From the IMG/VR virus record IMGVR_UViG_3300037827_000196, positions 1 to 41,189 of that record: DNA of 41,189 nucleotides. One strand, given 5' to 3'. The notes beneath the pieces are model-generated. The model was not told where the DNA came from, did not search any database, and saw only the letters and a list, made by a program, of their open reading frames with translations. Below, in pieces: positions 19,688 to 29,059 of this stretch. Position numbers and translations under genes: made by a program. Position 1 is the first letter of the stretch. Every line of letters starts with the position of its first letter. Source of the stretch: a virus.

Positions 19688-21901
19688 ATGGCTGATAATC
19701 CAGATCGCGCCCCAGACGACGGTGCTATCCGTTTGCCGCCCGTAGACTCGGCAATGAATAAGGTTTCCCCCACCAATATATCTGGCGGCAAGGGAAGCAA
19801 GCGAGATAAGGAAGACACGCGTCTCGGTTTGGACAAGACTAAGGAGCAGGATGTCCTTGAGCGTGCGCGAAAGAACATGGATAGGGCTATTCAGGCAGAG
19901 GGCGACAATCGCAAAGCGGCGTTAGATGATCTAAAGTTCTATAAAGGCGACCAGTGGCCTGCCGATGTTCAAGCGCAACGCAACTTTGATCAGCGCCCGT
20001 GCTTGACGATCAACAAGCTTCCTACCTTTATTCATCAGATTACCAATGATGTTCGTCAGAATCGTCCTGCTATCAACGTTTCTCCAGTAGGAGATAAGGG
20101 CGATCCTGAAGTAGCCAAAATGTATTCTGGTATGATTCGGGAGATCGAACGTAAATCTGTGGCTGATATTGCCTACGATACCGCATTTTCACAGACCGCA
20201 CGTGGCGGATGGGGTTACTGGCGTGTAATTACCGAATTTGAGCGCCCGAATAGCTTCAATCAGGTCATTACGATCAAGCGTATCCGCAATCAATTCACGG
20301 TTTACATGGACCCTACTCATCAAGAGCCCGATGGATCAGACCAAAAATGGTCTTTTATCTCGGAAATGCTTCCTCGCAGTGAGTTCAAGGAGGATTACCC
20401 CGGCGCACAGCAGATGTCATGGACGCAATCTGGCATCGGCGACAGCATGAAGAGTTGGATTACCAAGGATGAGGTGCGGATTGCTGAATATTTCGAGATA
20501 GAAAATGAAAAACGCGCTCTAGTAAAGCTATCTAACGGATTTATTGGATGGAAAGATGATGTATCCAAAGAAGTTTTAGACAAATTTGAAATTGATGAAG
20601 AGCGCGATGCGGATTTTCCGATCGTTCATTGGTACAAGCTGACCGCCGTTGAGGTTTTGGAACACAAGTTATGGGCTGGCAAGTGGATTCCAGTTATAAA
20701 ATTAATAGGAGATGAAATAGATATAGAAGGAAAGGTAACTCTTTCTGGAATTATTCGCGCGGCAAAGGAACCACAGAGAATCTATAATTACTGGGTGACC
20801 TTGATGACTGAAGTTATAGCGCTTCAGCCAAAAGCGCCGTTTGTAGGGGCGGAAGGACAATTTGAAGGTCACGAACAGCAATGGAAAACTGCTAATACGA
20901 AATCCAATCCGTACCTGGAGTATAAACCGACAGACTTAAATGGAACGCCGCTACCCCCACCGCAGCGGCAACCCATGACGGGACCGCCGGCTGGGATCAT
21001 GCAGGCGGAGCAAGTCGCATCACAAGATTTGATGGCGACTACGGGCATTAGATTTGACGCTACTCCCAAAGAGAGGATGTATGACGAGAGCGGTAGAGCG
21101 CTGCGAGAGCTTAGGAAGATAGGAGAACTTGGGTCTTTTCATCTTGTAGACAATCTTGCCCGATCTCTTCGTCATACTGGGGTAATTTTAGTTGATCTGA
21201 TTCCAAAGATTTATAATCAGCGACGAGTCGAGACCATTCTTCGTGAAAACGATGCCGAGGAAAGGATAATTATCGATCCGTCAGCAGCCAAACCGATGGG
21301 ACAGGAAAAAGATCAACAAACGGGGAAGACAGTGAGTGTCTTTAACCCGACTTATGGAGAATACGGTGTTACGGTGACGATTGGTCCGTCATATGCCACC
21401 AAACGAGTAGAAGCAGCCGAAAGCATGATGGACTTTGTGCGTGCTATGACGCCCGCCGCTCCGCAAGTCGGTACGGCAATAATGGACTTGGTATCCCGAA
21501 ATCAGGACTGGCCGGGTGCAGAAGAATTCACAACACGCTTATCTAAGTTAGTCGCTCAGCTTCATCCCGGTCTTGTGGCGCCGGATATGAAGGATATTCC
21601 ACCGCAGGTTCAGGCTGTGTTAATGGGCATGCAACAGCAATTGCAGCAGGCGGCTCAAGAAAAAGTAGTTCTCACAAAGGCTTTGGCTGACCAGACTGCG
21701 GATAGGCAGTCGAGAGATCATGCTGCTGAACTAAAATTTGAATCATCGGTGCTAGGAATTATGCAGAAAGCAGATTCCAGCGCGAACACCCATTTGATTT
21801 CTCGAATAGAAACATTACATTCTCTTATAGAGTCAATGATGAAGAATAATAACGCTGCCAATGACACGGCCTCCGCTCCCGTAGCGCAGGCTGCTGTATA
21901 A
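19688..21901 (+). CDS. P22-type portal protein
   Basis: The 737-residue protein is close in length to the P22 portal (about 725). It has the typical early wording 'DDLKFYKGDQWPADVQAQR' and 'RPCLTINKLPTFIHQITNDVRQNRPAINVSPV' (about residues 75-145), a central wing/stem region, and a Gln-rich helical C-terminus ('QAVLMGMQQQLQQAAQEK') resembling the barrel helix. It forms the dodecameric DNA channel at one capsid vertex. ATG 19688 is preferred over TTG 19679. The stop overlaps the next ATG (TAATG). Confidence 0.9.
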   Translation: MADNPDRAPDDGAIRLPPVDSAMNKVSPTNISGGKGSKRDKEDTRLGLDKTKEQDVLERARKNMDRAIQAEGDNRKAALDDLKFYKGDQWPADVQAQRNFDQRPCLTINKLPTFIHQITNDVRQNRPAINVSPVGDKGDPEVAKMYSGMIREIERKSVADIAYDTAFSQTARGGWGYWRVITEFERPNSFNQVITIKRIRNQFTVYMDPTHQEPDGSDQKWSFISEMLPRSEFKEDYPGAQQMSWTQSGIGDSMKSWITKDEVRIAEYFEIENEKRALVKLSNGFIGWKDDVSKEVLDKFEIDEERDADFPIVHWYKLTAVEVLEHKLWAGKWIPVIKLIGDEIDIEGKVTLSGIIRAAKEPQRIYNYWVTLMTEVIALQPKAPFVGAEGQFEGHEQQWKTANTKSNPYLEYKPTDLNGTPLPPPQRQPMTGPPAGIMQAEQVASQDLMATTGIRFDATPKERMYDESGRALRELRKIGELGSFHLVDNLARSLRHTGVILVDLIPKIYNQRRVETILRENDAEERIIIDPSAAKPMGQEKDQQTGKTVSVFNPTYGEYGVTVTIGPSYATKRVEAAESMMDFVRAMTPAAPQVGTAIMDLVSRNQDWPGAEEFTTRLSKLVAQLHPGLVAPDMKDIPPQVQAVLMGMQQQLQQAAQEKVVLTKALADQTADRQSRDHAAELKFESSVLGIMQKADSSANTHLISRIETLHSLIESMMKNNNAANDTASAPVAQAAV

Positions 21902-22176
21902 TGGTTGACGAACCCGCTATCGCTCAGCAGGGACTTTCGACCGTCGATCGTGGTTCCTCTCCTGCGTATCCTCTTGGTCCAGAGACGATCCGCTTGGCAA
22001 GTGAAATGTCCGCGCGTATGCTCCAAGGACTAATCGCGGTGACGCCAGGTGAAATTACTACGGTATGGGCGGCAAAAGTCGCTGTTGAGATGACGTTTCA
22101 TGTTGTGAACGAGATTAGAGAATATAAATTAATAGATAACAAGATTGTGAAAACTGATACTGAGGTGGTTGTATGA
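21901..22176 (+). CDS. Small uncharacterised protein after portal
   Basis: The 91-residue protein is coupled to the portal stop. It is mostly helical ('PETIRLASEMSARMLQGLIAVTPGEITTVWAAKVAVEMTFHVVNEIREYKLIDNKI'). Its position between portal and scaffold suggests a head-assembly accessory. Unknown family. Confidence 0.55.
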   Translation: MVDEPAIAQQGLSTVDRGSSPAYPLGPETIRLASEMSARMLQGLIAVTPGEITTVWAAKVAVEMTFHVVNEIREYKLIDNKIVKTDTEVVV

Positions 22177-22634
22177 AGTGGCTTAGCGGGGCAGTTGACG
22201 ACGCAGAATCATTAATTGTAAAGACCCTAGACGAAAAACTTGCCCATTTCGAGGCGACGTTTTCGTATGTGAGAGCGCTTGTTCCTAAGGGGCCGGTAGA
22301 GTTTCAGGAATATCCGATGTGGCTTGAGCATCCACAGTCTGCGGTAGAACGCGCTGGTGGATTTTACACGGCGGAAATCTGTAAGTTACCGCCTGTTTTA
22401 GTAAATACGCTTGAGCAAGAGGAAGAGTACAGGGCCAAGGGTTATGAGCGGCCAGGTTCATCGTCTTCAGGCGACTTCATGTTGGCAAAGGCAAGTGAAT
22501 CTCTGCAAAAAGAAATTGCTTCCTGGAATCATAAATACACTCTAGCAATGCGTAAAATGGAGAGTGTCGAGAGGCGCGTTCGCGAAGTTAGGGCGCGCGT
22601 TGACGCTTTAGAGAATCCTGAGTTTGAGGACTAA
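22173..22634 (+). CDS. Protein with EYP-HP / AKGY motif and coiled coil
   Basis: The 153-residue protein has 'EYPMWLEHPQSAV' near residue 45 and 'EEEYRAKGYERPG' near residue 88, a paired motif I know from small uncharacterised phage structural proteins. The same pair recurs several times in the protein at 31115. The C-terminal third is a likely coiled coil ('KMESVERRVREVRARVDALE'). A virion or scaffold-partner role is inferred from position. Confidence 0.55.
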   Translation: MKWLSGAVDDAESLIVKTLDEKLAHFEATFSYVRALVPKGPVEFQEYPMWLEHPQSAVERAGGFYTAEICKLPPVLVNTLEQEEEYRAKGYERPGSSSSGDFMLAKASESLQKEIASWNHKYTLAMRKMESVERRVREVRARVDALENPEFED

Positions 22635-22635
22635 T

Positions 22636-23874
22636 ATGGCTGAAATTACCGCTGATATTTTGACTCCACGTTCTGGACCGGCACTGTCCACGACTTCTGA
22701 TATGCCGACATTCGATGCTCCTGCGTCGGATACAGTGCTTGCTCCGCCCGCCCCTCCTGTGTCGGCGAGCACGGCAGATGTAAACGCACTTGCTGATCCT
22801 GATGCGCCACCCGCACCGGAGCCTGCCGAACCGCTTATTTCTGCTGATCCCGTTGAACCGGCGCCAGACGCTGATGCGGAGCCTGCGGCAGAACCTACGG
22901 TCGTCGAGCCCACAGCGTCAGAGCCAACGCAACGGCACGGACGCCCAACTCTTCAGGAACGGATCAACGATCTGACCGCTGCCCGGCGCGCGGCGGAAGC
23001 GTTGGTGGAATCGGAGAAGGCGCGGGCCGAACTAGCCGAACGGCTGGTTGAGGAAATGCTTGGGCGTGTGCCGAAGCCTCAGGATGCCGCGCCTCCTACA
23101 CTTCCACCGACGCCTCCTCCAGTTCTTGATCCGGAGCCGACGACTCCGCGCCCACAGCGCGAAAACTTCGATGCGCCGGATACCTACGACGAAGCGCTTC
23201 TAGCGTGGGCCGCTGAACGTAGTGCTTGGAGGATCAAACGCGATATCCAAGTCTCGCAAGCCGAACAGGAACAGCATCAACGCGCGGAACGTGAAGCTAC
23301 CGAACGTGCGACACAACAGCAGACCATAGCTCAGCGCGAACAGGAAATCGAAAACACGTATCAGGCGCGAGTGAACACGATCGTCGAACTGCACCCAGAT
23401 TTCAACGAAGTCGTTGGCGCTGCTGATCTTCCTATTTCATTTCCAGTAGCCGCCGCGATCAAACAGTCCGAAGACGGTCCTGCCGTAGCGTACCACCTCG
23501 GCAAGAATCCGGAACTTGCGCGTAAAATCGCGGCGATGGTTGTTCCTGGACAGGTATTTCCCCAAGGCCATCCACTTGCGGGTCAACCCGTTCCTGATGC
23601 TCAGCGCCAATTGATCGAACTTGGCAAGGTCTTTGCGGCCGTTGCTGCCCCACCTGCACCAGCAGTTGCGGAGGCAGTAACTTCACCGCCGGCCCCTATT
23701 CCTCCACCGCCCGCACCGATCACTCCGCTTCGGCGTGGCAACCAAGCCGCCGTTGCGCGCTCTATCGAAGAGATCGGTAACGCCGATGATGGCATGGAAG
23801 AGTATGCCCGTATCCGCACCGAACAGCTTCAAGACGAGCGTCGCAGGACGGGGCTTCCTAGCCGAGCAAACTAA
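22636..23874 (+). CDS. Scaffold-like protein
   Basis: The 412-residue protein sits directly before the coat gene and has the composition of a scaffold: a Pro/Ala/acidic N-terminal third, a coiled-coil segment ('QERINDLTAARRAAEALVESEKARAELAERLVEEML', about residues 100-140), a Gln/Glu-rich helix near 200-240, and a basic C-terminus. Scaffolds line the procapsid interior and leave before packaging. Sequence similarity to P22 gp8 is not evident; the call rests on order and composition. Confidence 0.65.
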   Translation: MAEITADILTPRSGPALSTTSDMPTFDAPASDTVLAPPAPPVSASTADVNALADPDAPPAPEPAEPLISADPVEPAPDADAEPAAEPTVVEPTASEPTQRHGRPTLQERINDLTAARRAAEALVESEKARAELAERLVEEMLGRVPKPQDAAPPTLPPTPPPVLDPEPTTPRPQRENFDAPDTYDEALLAWAAERSAWRIKRDIQVSQAEQEQHQRAEREATERATQQQTIAQREQEIENTYQARVNTIVELHPDFNEVVGAADLPISFPVAAAIKQSEDGPAVAYHLGKNPELARKIAAMVVPGQVFPQGHPLAGQPVPDAQRQLIELGKVFAAVAAPPAPAVAEAVTSPPAPIPPPPAPITPLRRGNQAAVARSIEEIGNADDGMEEYARIRTEQLQDERRRTGLPSRAN

Positions 23875-23910
23875 TTTATGTTGACGCGGTAAAAGGAATA
23901 CGTTAATCGC

Positions 23911-24280
23911 GTTGTCTGTTAACTGAGGCGACAACCATTTAGCCTCAATCGTACCGGCCGAATAGCTGGGACAATCCGCCAGTCAGAGCGCATCTGACAT
24001 CGCTAGCGAGCGATTAACCCTCGCGTCCCATCCGTCCCGAGAGACGCACTCTCGAAAAGCAAACGTTGCCGCGCTGTGAAGCGCCGCGTTCCCTTTGACG
24101 GATTTGTTGCGTGGTTGCTGCTCCCTACTCACTTTCTCTGAGCGAAAATTCCGCTAATGCGGACCTTTGCCATTGCGAGGTGAGTAGGGACAATCGCACC
24201 TGCTTCCGTCATACGCCATTCCACGAAATTTTGATCTGCCAATTTGGCGGCCCTAATCCTCGCGTCGCTTCGGTCGCGAG
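23911..24280 (+). ncRNA. Structured leader upstream of coat gene (candidate RNA)
   Basis: The 433-base gap 23875-24307 holds no convincing gene but many paired segments. In order: a possible H-type pseudoknot, GTTGTC (23911-23916) with GACAAC (23930-23935) and TGAGGC (23924-23929) with GCCTCA (23942-23947); hairpin ATCGCT-AGCG-AGCGAT (23999-24014); hairpin CGAGAG/CTCTCG (24038-24054); GCGCT-GTGA-AGCGC with a GNRA loop (24071-24084); a perfect 11-bp stem TCCCTACTCAC/GTGAGTAGGGA (24122-24132, 24180-24190) enclosing CCGC-TAAT-GCGG; and CTCGCG/CGCGAG with a TTCG loop (24259-24280), 27 bases before the coat ATG. A weak promoter (TTGACG 23881) precedes it. It may be a regulatory leader or a small RNA. 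Confidence 0.45.
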
Positions 24281-24307
24281 CCTTTCTCATGTCTATGGAG
24301 CCAAGTA

Positions 24308-25501
24308 ATGGCAATTAATAGTCTTCTAACTCCGGCGATTATAACAAAAGAAACTTTGGTGATTTTGGCGAACAACTTGGTAGCCGCTGCCAAAGTGAAC
24401 CGGCAGTTCGAGAATCAATTTGCGAAGATTGGCACGACACTTACGGTTCGTAAGCCGAACCGCTTTGTGATCACGAACGGGCCGGGCTTGCAGATTCAGA
24501 ACATTACTGAACCGAGTACGTCGATCACGATCAGCAATCAGCAACACGTGGACTTCCAGTTCACGTCGCAGGATTTGACCCTGACGATCGAAGAGTTCAG
24601 CGAGCGGTATCTAAAGCCGGCGGCTGAAACGCTTGCAAACAGCCTCGATTATGGTGTGATCGGGAACTTCCAGCAGGTTCAGAACGTGGTCGGTACGCCG
24701 GGCACGACGCCGAATGCCTTCTCGTTCCTCGCGGCGGTGGGTCAGCGAATGGACGAGGGCGCGGTTCCGCAGGACGGGCGTGTGCTGCTTCTCAACCCGG
24801 CGACTTACTGGGGCATGGCGAATGGTCTCTCGGGGCTCTACGTCCGCTCCGTCGCTGAGCCGGCTCTGAAAGGCTTCCTCGCCGCCATCGCCAACTTTGA
24901 AATCTACATGGATCAGAACGTCCAGTCGCAGACGCTCGGTGCGTTCGCAGGGACTGGCGTGGTCAATGGCGCAAACCAGACTGGCAGCCAGATCGTCACG
25001 AACGGCTGGACCGCGAGCATCACGGGGCTCTTCAATGTTGGCGATGTGATCACCTTCCCTGGCGTCTTCGCGATCAATCCGCAGTCCCGCCAGACCACGG
25101 GCAGCCTCCAGGATTTCGTCATTACCGCGACGACCAACTCCGACAGCGGCGGCAATGCGACGCTCTCCATCTATCCTGCCATCACGGTCACCGGCGCGTA
25201 CCAGACCGTCTCTGCCTCTCCTGCGAACCTCGCCCGCGTCAACATCGCACCAACCGGCGCTGTCGCCTCCACTTCCTACGCGCAGAACCTCGCCTTCGTC
25301 CGCGATGCTTTCGGGCTCGTCACCGTCCCGATGGAGCTTCCGCAGGGTGTCGATTTCGCGGCGCGGGAAATGTATCGGCAGATCAGCATGAGAATAATTA
25401 GAGCCTACGACGTGAATAATGATGTGTTTCCCGCTAGAGTTGATATTCTCTGGGGCACTTCAACTTTTTATCCAGAGCTAGCGGTGCGCCTGACCAACTG
25501 A
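24308..25501 (+). CDS. Major capsid protein (P22 coat family)
   Basis: The 397-residue protein begins 'MAINSLLTPAIITKETLVILANNLVAAAKVNRQFENQFAKIGTTLTVRKPNRF' and continues 'FTSQDLTLTIEEFSERYLKPAAETLANSLDYGV', the pattern of the P22 gp5 coat family, an HK97-fold shell protein. An inserted domain around residues 215-300 would correspond to the P22 I-domain region. GGAG lies eight bases before the ATG. It is set off from the scaffold gene by the long structured leader. Confidence 0.9.
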   Translation: MAINSLLTPAIITKETLVILANNLVAAAKVNRQFENQFAKIGTTLTVRKPNRFVITNGPGLQIQNITEPSTSITISNQQHVDFQFTSQDLTLTIEEFSERYLKPAAETLANSLDYGVIGNFQQVQNVVGTPGTTPNAFSFLAAVGQRMDEGAVPQDGRVLLLNPATYWGMANGLSGLYVRSVAEPALKGFLAAIANFEIYMDQNVQSQTLGAFAGTGVVNGANQTGSQIVTNGWTASITGLFNVGDVITFPGVFAINPQSRQTTGSLQDFVITATTNSDSGGNATLSIYPAITVTGAYQTVSASPANLARVNIAPTGAVASTSYAQNLAFVRDAFGLVTVPMELPQGVDFAAREMYRQISMRIIRAYDVNNDVFPARVDILWGTSTFYPELAVRLTN

Positions 25502-25562
25502 GGCTACGATGTGAATAAACAACAAAGGGAAATCGGCAGTTAATAACAGTTGAGTTAATATA

Positions 25563-25895
25563 ATGCCTGAAGTCCTGTTCCCTGGTTCGTCCGATCCGTT
25601 CCGCCCCCTAAATCCGTGGGGGCGGTCGATGCCGAAGTCTGGCCGGCGTGCGAAAGCCGCGCTGTACCAGCTTGTGGTGACGCGTGGTGGGAAGGAAATT
25701 CGGCTTGGGCCGAAGATGGAACGGCAGTTTGTGGATCAGTTATATGAGACTGTGTTGAATGGGATTAGGTGTGGTGCTGAGAAGGAATTGAGTAACCCGC
25801 ATATCGTTGCAGTGGTTTCGTCTGAAATTGGCCAACGTCGTGAGACTGTTGGTGACCTGTTGAATGGAGTTTCAAATGCCACTTTCGGTCTCTAG
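25563..25895 (+). CDS. Small uncharacterised protein after coat
   Basis: The 110-residue protein has a Pro-rich start and a helical, charged body ('RRAKAALYQLVVTRGGKEIRLGPKMERQFVDQLYETVLNGIRCGAEKELSNP'). The position suggests a head accessory. Its 3' end overlaps the start of the repeat protein by 20 bases. Confidence 0.5.
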   Translation: MPEVLFPGSSDPFRPLNPWGRSMPKSGRRAKAALYQLVVTRGGKEIRLGPKMERQFVDQLYETVLNGIRCGAEKELSNPHIVAVVSSEIGQRRETVGDLLNGVSNATFGL

Positions 25896-27258
25896 CGCAC
25901 CTCGCCAGCTTAGCGATGGTAATTCGGCCGGCACGGTTTTGGGTAAGAGCCCAACCGACCTGATTTCGTTTTATAACGCTACGCCGGTTACGCAGCCTGC
26001 GGGTGCGGCTGAACTGGCGGTCGGAACGAGCCTTACGGGCGGTGTATTCGCCACGCTGGCTACGTCGCAGTCGCCGGGTGCGGTGGGTCCGAACACGACG
26101 GTTGAGAACAACCTGGCGACTAACGTGAGTGCGCAGGCGGTCACGGGGTCATCGTTCTCGATTGCGACTACTGATCTGGTGGTTGTCAACAAACCGACCG
26201 CACAGGCGGGGTTGGGCGTTGGCAATTCGCGAGTTTCGGGCGCGAACGCGCTTGGCGTGACGTTCTCGAATTGGACGGCGGCGACGGTGACGCCGACGAC
26301 TGGCGAGAAGTACGGCATCGTCGCGCTGCGCGGTATCACGCCGTTGTCGCCAGTGTTGAGCCCTGCGGCTGTTGCGCCCAACACCACGGCTGAGCAGTTG
26401 TTTACGGTGACGGGCCTCGCGGCGGGTCAGTGTGTTGTGGTGTCCAAGCCTACCGCGCAGGCGGGGTTGGATATTGTCGGCATGCGCGTGGCGGCAAACA
26501 ACCAGCTTGCCGTGACGTTCGGAAATTCGACCGCCGCGACCGTGACGCCGACTGCCTCTCAGACCTACACAGTGTTCAGCTTCGGCGGGATCGATGCCGC
26601 GAGCAATACCTTCAATATCGCGGCGAGCGTTGGTGCGCCTCCGGTTGCGGCGATCTCCGTTCTTACGTCGGACAGCATTACGGTTACTGGGCTGGCGACG
26701 ACGGATACGATTGTTGGTGTCTCCAAGCCTACCGTGCAGGCTGGCTTGGCGCTGTTGAGCGGGTTCGTGTCGGGTGCGAACGCGCTGGGGGTCACGTTCC
26801 TCGCGACCACCGTTTCAGTTACGCCGACTTCATATGAGTCGTATGGCGTAACTGTGTTCCGCCCGAGCCCCGCCGCCCCGTGCGTGCTTTACTCGCAGGC
26901 GCTGTCGCCGGTTGGCGTGGCGGCAAATACGACTGCCGAGCAGGGCTTTACCGTGACGGGTCTTGTTGCTAGCTCGATGGTGTGGGTGAACAAGCCGACG
27001 AACCAGATCGGGCTTGGCATCACGGGCTGTCGTGTCTCGGGTGCGAATGTACTCGCTATCACGTATTGCAACGCGACGGGAGCAACGATCACGCCGGCTG
27101 CGGGGGAAATCTACAGCATCGCCAATTTCCAGCAGCCAGTGCCGGACAACGGTACGGCGTTTCTCTTCACTCTGACCCCGCAGGCATTGCAGAATACTGC
27201 TCTGTCGAATGCAATGCGGACGGCTCTAGTGAGCACGGGGCTTATGGCTGGGTCGTAA
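25876..27258 (+). CDS. Four-repeat beta-rich virion protein (decoration candidate)
   Basis: The 460-residue protein starts at ATG 25876 behind GGAG. It contains four related modules of about 70-85 residues (about 70-150, 168-237, 260-330 and 350-420). Shared landmarks are 'NTTAEQ.FTVTGL', 'V.KPT.QAGL', 'RVSGANALGVTF' and 'TVTPT..E.Y'. Each has the look of an immunoglobulin-like beta sandwich. Thr, Val, Ala and Gly dominate. A capsid decoration or surface-binding role fits the position right after the coat. It has no cysteine-rich or enzymatic motif. Confidence 0.6.
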   Translation: MPLSVSSAPRQLSDGNSAGTVLGKSPTDLISFYNATPVTQPAGAAELAVGTSLTGGVFATLATSQSPGAVGPNTTVENNLATNVSAQAVTGSSFSIATTDLVVVNKPTAQAGLGVGNSRVSGANALGVTFSNWTAATVTPTTGEKYGIVALRGITPLSPVLSPAAVAPNTTAEQLFTVTGLAAGQCVVVSKPTAQAGLDIVGMRVAANNQLAVTFGNSTAATVTPTASQTYTVFSFGGIDAASNTFNIAASVGAPPVAAISVLTSDSITVTGLATTDTIVGVSKPTVQAGLALLSGFVSGANALGVTFLATTVSVTPTSYESYGVTVFRPSPAAPCVLYSQALSPVGVAANTTAEQGFTVTGLVASSMVWVNKPTNQIGLGITGCRVSGANVLAITYCNATGATITPAAGEIYSIANFQQPVPDNGTAFLFTLTPQALQNTALSNAMRTALVSTGLMAGS

Positions 27259-27273
27259 TCGCACACCTTACTC

Positions 27274-27301
27274 TTGCAAAAACGGCGGCACGCGCTATAC
27301 C
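27274..27301 (+). promoter_or_regulatory. Possible promoter of the glycosylation operon
   Basis: TTGCAA (27274-27279), a 16-base spacer and TATACC (27296-27301) lie in the 80-base gap before the first glycosyltransferase-like gene. It is the only sizeable gap in this part of the operon, which makes a local promoter plausible. Confidence 0.35.
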
Positions 27302-27338
27302 TTGGCGCGTGTTTGTCGTTTTGGGGGTATTAGTGCGA

Positions 27339-28214
27339 ATGGAAAGGTTGACTATAAACATCGCGACGAGAGGGCGTCCCGAGCGTCTGCTTGATACGGT
27401 ATCGAGAAATGTAAAAATGTTGACTAGGGATGACACAAAGCTAGTTATTTCCATAGATGATGACGACACAGAAACCCTTGCTATCGTTGACCAATTTCCT
27501 GACGATCCGCGCATTCATCCTTGTGTAAAACCCCGCGAAGACGCATTGGGGGAGAAGTGGAATCGAGCAGTAGATTTTCCCGCTAGTGTTTATCTGCCGA
27601 CGACGGATCACGTTGTTTACATCACTGAGGGGTTTGACGAGAAAATCCTAGAGGCGGCGGCGCTGTTGCCTGATGGAATTGGCGTTGTTTATCCGCACAT
27701 GGCGAATTTCTCGTTCCCGGCCTCTCAGGGGGTTACTCATGGGTTGGTTGAGAAATTGGGGTATATGTATCCGCCATATTTTCCGTACTGGTTTGTCGAT
27801 CATTGGGTTGATGACGTTGCAAAGATGATCGATAGGATTGTGTTTGCTAATGTTCACGTTGATCTAGGAACGAAACCATCTACTCAGGAGATGCGAGAGC
27901 CATACTTCTGGGCGACGTTTTATGACATCATGCGACTAGTGCGGCGTCGTCAGGCTGCGGAGATCATCGAATCTCCTGATTTCAAAGAACCCGAATGGCG
28001 CAAGGCTGTGTTGTTGCGGAACCATCCGCTGCACGAGTTCAGATCACAGTGGATCAATGATCAAGTGAGGGGATTTCGTGTTGCGCAAGAGCCACCAGAA
28101 GACGCTCGCTACCAGAGAATGAAGGACGCGGCGTTGAAGATTATTGCAGTGGAGTTACCCGCAATTTCTGCGGAAATTGCAGTGGTCCCTGAGCCCCTTG
28201 GAGAGGCGGCATGA
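27339..28214 (+). CDS. Glycosyltransferase-like protein (GT-A type)
   Basis: The 291-residue protein begins 'MERLTINIATRGRPERLLDTVSRNVKMLTRDDTKLVISIDDDDTET', the start of a GT-A nucleotide-sugar-binding fold with an acidic cluster (DDDD, residues 40-43) in DXD position. 'EKWNRAVDFPASVYLPTTDHVVYITEGFDEKIL' follows, consistent with the second acidic sheet edge. It should transfer a sugar from a nucleotide donor. It is the first gene of a coupled group with another transferase, the HldE-like enzyme and a methyltransferase. Confidence 0.65.
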   Translation: MERLTINIATRGRPERLLDTVSRNVKMLTRDDTKLVISIDDDDTETLAIVDQFPDDPRIHPCVKPREDALGEKWNRAVDFPASVYLPTTDHVVYITEGFDEKILEAAALLPDGIGVVYPHMANFSFPASQGVTHGLVEKLGYMYPPYFPYWFVDHWVDDVAKMIDRIVFANVHVDLGTKPSTQEMREPYFWATFYDIMRLVRRRQAAEIIESPDFKEPEWRKAVLLRNHPLHEFRSQWINDQVRGFRVAQEPPEDARYQRMKDAALKIIAVELPAISAEIAVVPEPLGEAA

Positions 28215-29059
28215 ACCCTATCAATCCACAAGAGGCGCAGGCGCTAAATCTTGCCAATGCGATAAAAGCGGCTACAACTGCCGCTGCAAATCAAGCATTG
28301 GATGTTGTGTTCGCTACACCAACTTATGATCATCGGTATTCGCAGCGCACCTATGGCTCGATGATTGAGACAGAATCGTTGCTGTCTTCTCATGGGATCA
28401 AGGCGTGGTTTGTGTGCCGTGAAGGCGATCCGTTTGTGGCCAAGGTTCGCAATAAGTTGGTCACGGATTTCTTGCGGGATTACCCCAACGTTCAGAATTT
28501 CTTCTTCATTGATGACGATGTCGGGTGGACGGGACAAGCCAATAAGGTATTGGAGTTTTTGAAGCGGCCCGAGGACGTAGTTGTCGGAATCTATCCAAAG
28601 AAGTCAAAGGAGATTGATTTTCCTCTGACGTTGTTGCTCGATTTAGATACTGGAGAGTTGGTTCAGAACAACGGTCTATACGGAGCGTTGATGGTTCCGA
28701 CCGGGTTTATGAGAATAAAGCGGCACGTTCTGGAAAAGTTGGCTGCTAATTCACGGATGTTTACAGATGCGGAGGTGGCCGATAAAATCGGCGAGTATTA
28801 TTACATTTTTGAAACTGGTCCTGCCGCCACAGGAGAGTGGTGGGGTGAAGATTATGTGTTCTGTCGGAAATGGATCGATATGGGGGGAAGCATCTGGGTA
28901 GACCCTGAGATAACGTTTAGTCATCAGGGTCACTATACGTGGCACGGTCGATTGTCGGAGCATCTGGATATTTATCGTGAGAAAGCGGTGAAGTTGGTTA
29001 AGGTGCGTAAGGAAGAGGCTGAACAGTCAGAACTCAGCCAGCAAGAAGCTGCGGAATGA
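28211..29059 (+). CDS. Glycosyltransferase (GT-A, DDD motif)
   Basis: The 282-residue protein has 'DVVFATPTYDHRYSQRTYGSMIETESLLSSHGI' as the N-terminal strand-helix unit and 'FFFIDDDVGW' (residues 97-106) as the metal- and donor-binding DDD. 'GALMVPTGFMRIKRHVLEKL' and 'GEDYVFCRKWIDMGG' are further features of this transferase type. The ATG overlaps the previous stop (ATGA) and its stop overlaps the HldE-like start, so the proteins are made together. Acceptor unknown: host surface glycan, virion protein or DNA. Confidence 0.75.
   Translation: MNPINPQEAQALNLANAIKAATTAAANQALDVVFATPTYDHRYSQRTYGSMIETESLLSSHGIKAWFVCREGDPFVAKVRNKLVTDFLRDYPNVQNFFFIDDDVGWTGQANKVLEFLKRPEDVVVGIYPKKSKEIDFPLTLLLDLDTGELVQNNGLYGALMVPTGFMRIKRHVLEKLAANSRMFTDAEVADKIGEYYYIFETGPAATGEWWGEDYVFCRKWIDMGGSIWVDPEITFSHQGHYTWHGRLSEHLDIYREKAVKLVKVRKEEAEQSELSQQEAAE

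Noticed and set aside
23875-24307. 65-residue rightward frame at 24111-24308 as a gene
   Set aside because: It starts without a ribosome-binding site, runs through several perfect hairpins and overlaps the coat start; the RNA structures explain the region better.
26430-26837. 135-residue second-frame ORF inside the repeat protein
   Set aside because: Its Cys/Gly/Arg-rich peptide mirrors the repeats of the real frame and has no start signal.
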